A stretch of 7,426 nt of DNA. It comes from Gammaproteobacteria bacterium. GTDB taxonomy: Bacteria > Pseudomonadota > Gammaproteobacteria > GCF-002020875. Location: contig JABHIC010000159.1 in assembly GCA_018671205.1 (NCBI GenBank), forward strand, positions 1 through 7,426. The letters are read 5' to 3'. The notes beneath the pieces are model-generated. The model saw only the letters and a list, made by a program, of their open reading frames with translations. It did not search any database and had not been told where the DNA came from. Made by a program: the position numbers and the translations under genes. Numbering within the stretch: the stretch's first letter is position 1; the number at the start of each line of letters is the position of its first letter. Positions 6,039 to 7,426 of this stretch are shown in pieces.

Positions 6039-7377
6039 TGCCAAGCTGCTCTAATATTTTTTGGTGGATACCACCAAAACCACCATTACTCATCACCACC
6101 AGGTGGTCTCCGGGTTGGCTCCATGCCACACTGGCCCGGACAATCTCATCGACAGAATTCAGCAGCGTTGTGGCTGGTGGGGCTTTGGCCATCGCCGCCT
6201 GTAGATCCCAATCCAGTTCGCCGTCCAGCAGAATCACCGCATCCGCTTGGGCAAAAGCGTCTGCCAGTGTCTGTTGGTGTACCCCCATACGCATGGTGTT
6301 GGAGCGAGGCTCCATAATGGCAAGAATCCGCGCCTCCCCTACCTGATTGCGTAGCCCCTCAAGGGTGGATTGAATGGCACTCGGATGGTGGGCAAAATCA
6401 TCATAGAGTGTCACCCCATTGACCTCACCACACAGCTCCATACGACGACGTACCCCCTTGAATTCTGAGAGTGCGGCGATGGCATGGTGGGCGGGAACCC
6501 CTGCGTGACGAGCCGCCGCAATCGCCCCCAGGGCATTACAACGGTTGTGGTATCCGGTCAACTTCCAGTTAACCTCTTCGACTGGCGTTCCACCGACAGA
6601 GACCAGAAAGCGGCTCCAGGCGGCATCATCCCGTATCGCATCCCAATCACCACCGATCGTCTCTGTCGGGCTCCAGCAACCCATCTCCAGGGTCTGCCCA
6701 ACCGCCTCATCATCCCACGGATAGATGATCAGCCCATTGTTCGGCACGGTACGTACCAGATGGTGAAACTGGCGCTGAATCGCAGCCAGATCAGCAAAGA
6801 TATCGGCATGATCAAACTCCAGATTATTGATCACCAGCGTTCGTGGATGGTAGTGGACAAATTTGGAGCGCTTGTCAAAAAAGGCGGTGTCATACTCATC
6901 GGCCTCGACCACAAAGAACGGCGAGTCACCCAGACGGGCGGAGAGCCCAAAATTGTGCGGAACCCCCCCGATCAGAAAACCGGGACTCATCCCGGCATAT
7001 TCCAGAATCCATGCCAGCATACTGGCGCTGCTGGTCTTGCCGTGGGTTCCGGAAACGGCCAGCACCCAGCGCTCCTGTAGCACATGCTGCGCTAGCCACT
7101 CTGGGCCAGAGCTATAGGGAAGCCCCTCTGCCAGTACATACTCCACTGCTGGGTTACCCCGGCTCAGTGCATTACCAATCACCACGATATCGGGAGAGGG
7201 CTTGAGGTGGTCGGGCTCATACCCCTGCTGCAGAACAATCCCCGCCTCCTCCAGCTGGGTGCTCATCGGGGGGTAGACATTCAGATCGGAACCCGAGACG
7301 GTATGGCCTGCCGATCGCGCCAGCAGTGCAACACCGCCCATAAAGGTTCCACAGATACCGAGGATATGGATATGCAT
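6031..7377 (-). CDS. mpl: UDP-N-acetylmuramate:L-alanyl-gamma-D-glutamyl-meso-diaminopimelate ligase (murein recycling)
   Basis: This 448-residue cytoplasmic enzyme uses ATP to attach recycled murein tripeptide (L-Ala-gamma-D-Glu-meso-DAP) to UDP-MurNAc, bypassing the MurC, MurD and MurE steps. The Mur ligase order is complete. The N-terminal Rossmann glycine loop GICGTFMGG is at residues 7-15 and the ATP P-loop GTHGKTSS at 110-117. The Mpl-type stretch EADEYDTAFFDKRSKF lies at 158-173, the asparagine/histidine region NNLEFDHADIF at 184-194, DDFAHHP at 326-332, and EPRSNTMRMG at 356-365. TFMGG after GICG and the FFDKRSKF string separate Mpl from MurC. The length is normal for the family. The ATG start is firm because the family begins exactly at this Rossmann strand, although no clear RBS precedes it. 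Its 3' end overlaps ubiX by 8 bases, so the two are probably co-transcribed and coupled. The next-best assignment would be MurC, which the motifs argue against. Confidence 0.96.
   Translation of the reverse strand: MHIHILGICGTFMGGVALLARSAGHTVSGSDLNVYPPMSTQLEEAGIVLQQGYEPDHLKPSPDIVVIGNALSRGNPAVEYVLAEGLPYSSGPEWLAQHVLQERWVLAVSGTHGKTSSASMLAWILEYAGMSPGFLIGGVPHNFGLSARLGDSPFFVVEADEYDTAFFDKRSKFVHYHPRTLVINNLEFDHADIFADLAAIQRQFHHLVRTVPNNGLIIYPWDDEAVGQTLEMGCWSPTETIGGDWDAIRDDAAWSRFLVSVGGTPVEEVNWKLTGYHNRCNALGAIAAARHAGVPAHHAIAALSEFKGVRRRMELCGEVNGVTLYDDFAHHPSAIQSTLEGLRNQVGEARILAIMEPRSNTMRMGVHQQTLADAFAQADAVILLDGELDWDLQAAMAKAPPATTLLNSVDEIVRASVAWSQPGDHLVVMSNGGFGGIHQKILEQLGNV
6059..6079 (-). other. Perfect 9-bp inverted repeat just ahead of ubiX
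   Basis: TTTTGGTGG and CCACCAAAA flank a three-base loop, inside the last codons of mpl (the GFGGIHQK coding region) and about 20 bases before the ubiX ATG. In mRNA this could form a hairpin immediately 5' of the AGAG region used for ubiX translation. The Mpl protein motif itself forces part of the repeat, so a regulatory role is only possible. It is not followed by a U-run in the direction of transcription, so it is not a standard terminator. Confidence 0.4.
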
Positions 7378-7400
7378 GGGTCTATGGTATCTTATGTCTT

Positions 7401-7426
7401 ATGAACATTCTCTATGGAATCCCCAA
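7401..7426 (+). CDS. Possible divergent gene start, cut by the window edge
   Basis: On the plus strand ATG 7401 opens MNILYGIP and runs off the window. This resembles the N-terminal strand of some glycosyltransferases that begin MxILYG, but eight residues cannot establish a family. There is no clear RBS. The gap to the divergent mpl start is only 23 bases, which leaves little room for promoters. A second frame from ATG 7394 (MSYEHSLWNPQ) is also open. Confidence 0.18.

Noticed and set aside
6484..7080. Plus-strand open frame of 198 codons opposite mpl
   Set aside because: It lies wholly antisense to a well-supported Mpl coding region, shows no recognisable domain, and is rich in P, R and Q as expected of a shadow frame in GC-rich DNA.
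7398..7426. Possible mpl promoter with TTGGGG and CATAAG 17 bases apart
   Set aside because: It matches only 3 of 6 and 4 of 6 consensus bases and sits at the window edge, so it cannot be told from background.

Overview
The window reads as a compact run of five genes, all on the minus strand, so transcription goes from right to left: mpl, ubiX, recD2, a long U32-family gene, and a small VanZ-like gene. The proteins suggest a gammaproteobacterium. Mpl (murein recycling for a meso-diaminopimelate wall) and a UbiX of about 217 residues both match the Pseudomonas-type forms, and mpl next to ubiX is an arrangement I know from Pseudomonas. RecD2 and a two-barrel U32 protein are less usual for that class, so an environmental, perhaps anaerobic or sulfur-oxidising, lineage is possible. 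That last step is inference; species cannot be set from this window.

Layout from transcription start to end. Positions 7378-7426 lie upstream of mpl, with no good ribosome binding site (RBS) and no convincing promoter. mpl (7377-6031) overlaps the start of ubiX by 8 bases. A 48-base gap after ubiX holds a perfect 16-bp tandem duplication that includes the likely recD2 RBS. recD2 (5336-2823) ends in a 4-base GTGA overlap with the GTG start of the U32 gene (2826-562). Only 2 bases separate the U32 gene from the vanZ-like gene (559-149). Beyond it, positions 1-148 hold two short palindromes and possibly the first codons of another minus-strand gene.

The genes do not form one obvious pathway. 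Mpl returns murein tripeptide to cell-wall synthesis. UbiX makes prenylated FMN for UbiD-type decarboxylases, as in ubiquinone synthesis. RecD2 is a 5'-3' DNA helicase. The U32 protein is probably an iron-sulfur RNA or quinone hydroxylation enzyme, and the VanZ-like protein is a small membrane protein. The overlaps suggest co-transcription and translational coupling, most clearly for recD2 with the U32 gene. The U32 gene looks clearly more AT-rich than its upstream neighbours, which may mean a different origin.

I saw no tRNA, rRNA, insertion sequence, CRISPR array or phage gene. Apart from the short gaps described, the window is coding throughout. I found no clearly new defence or mobile system. 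The best leads are the two-cluster U32 protein coupled to recD2, an apparent 75-80 residue insert inside the RecD2 motor, and the duplicated recD2 leader.
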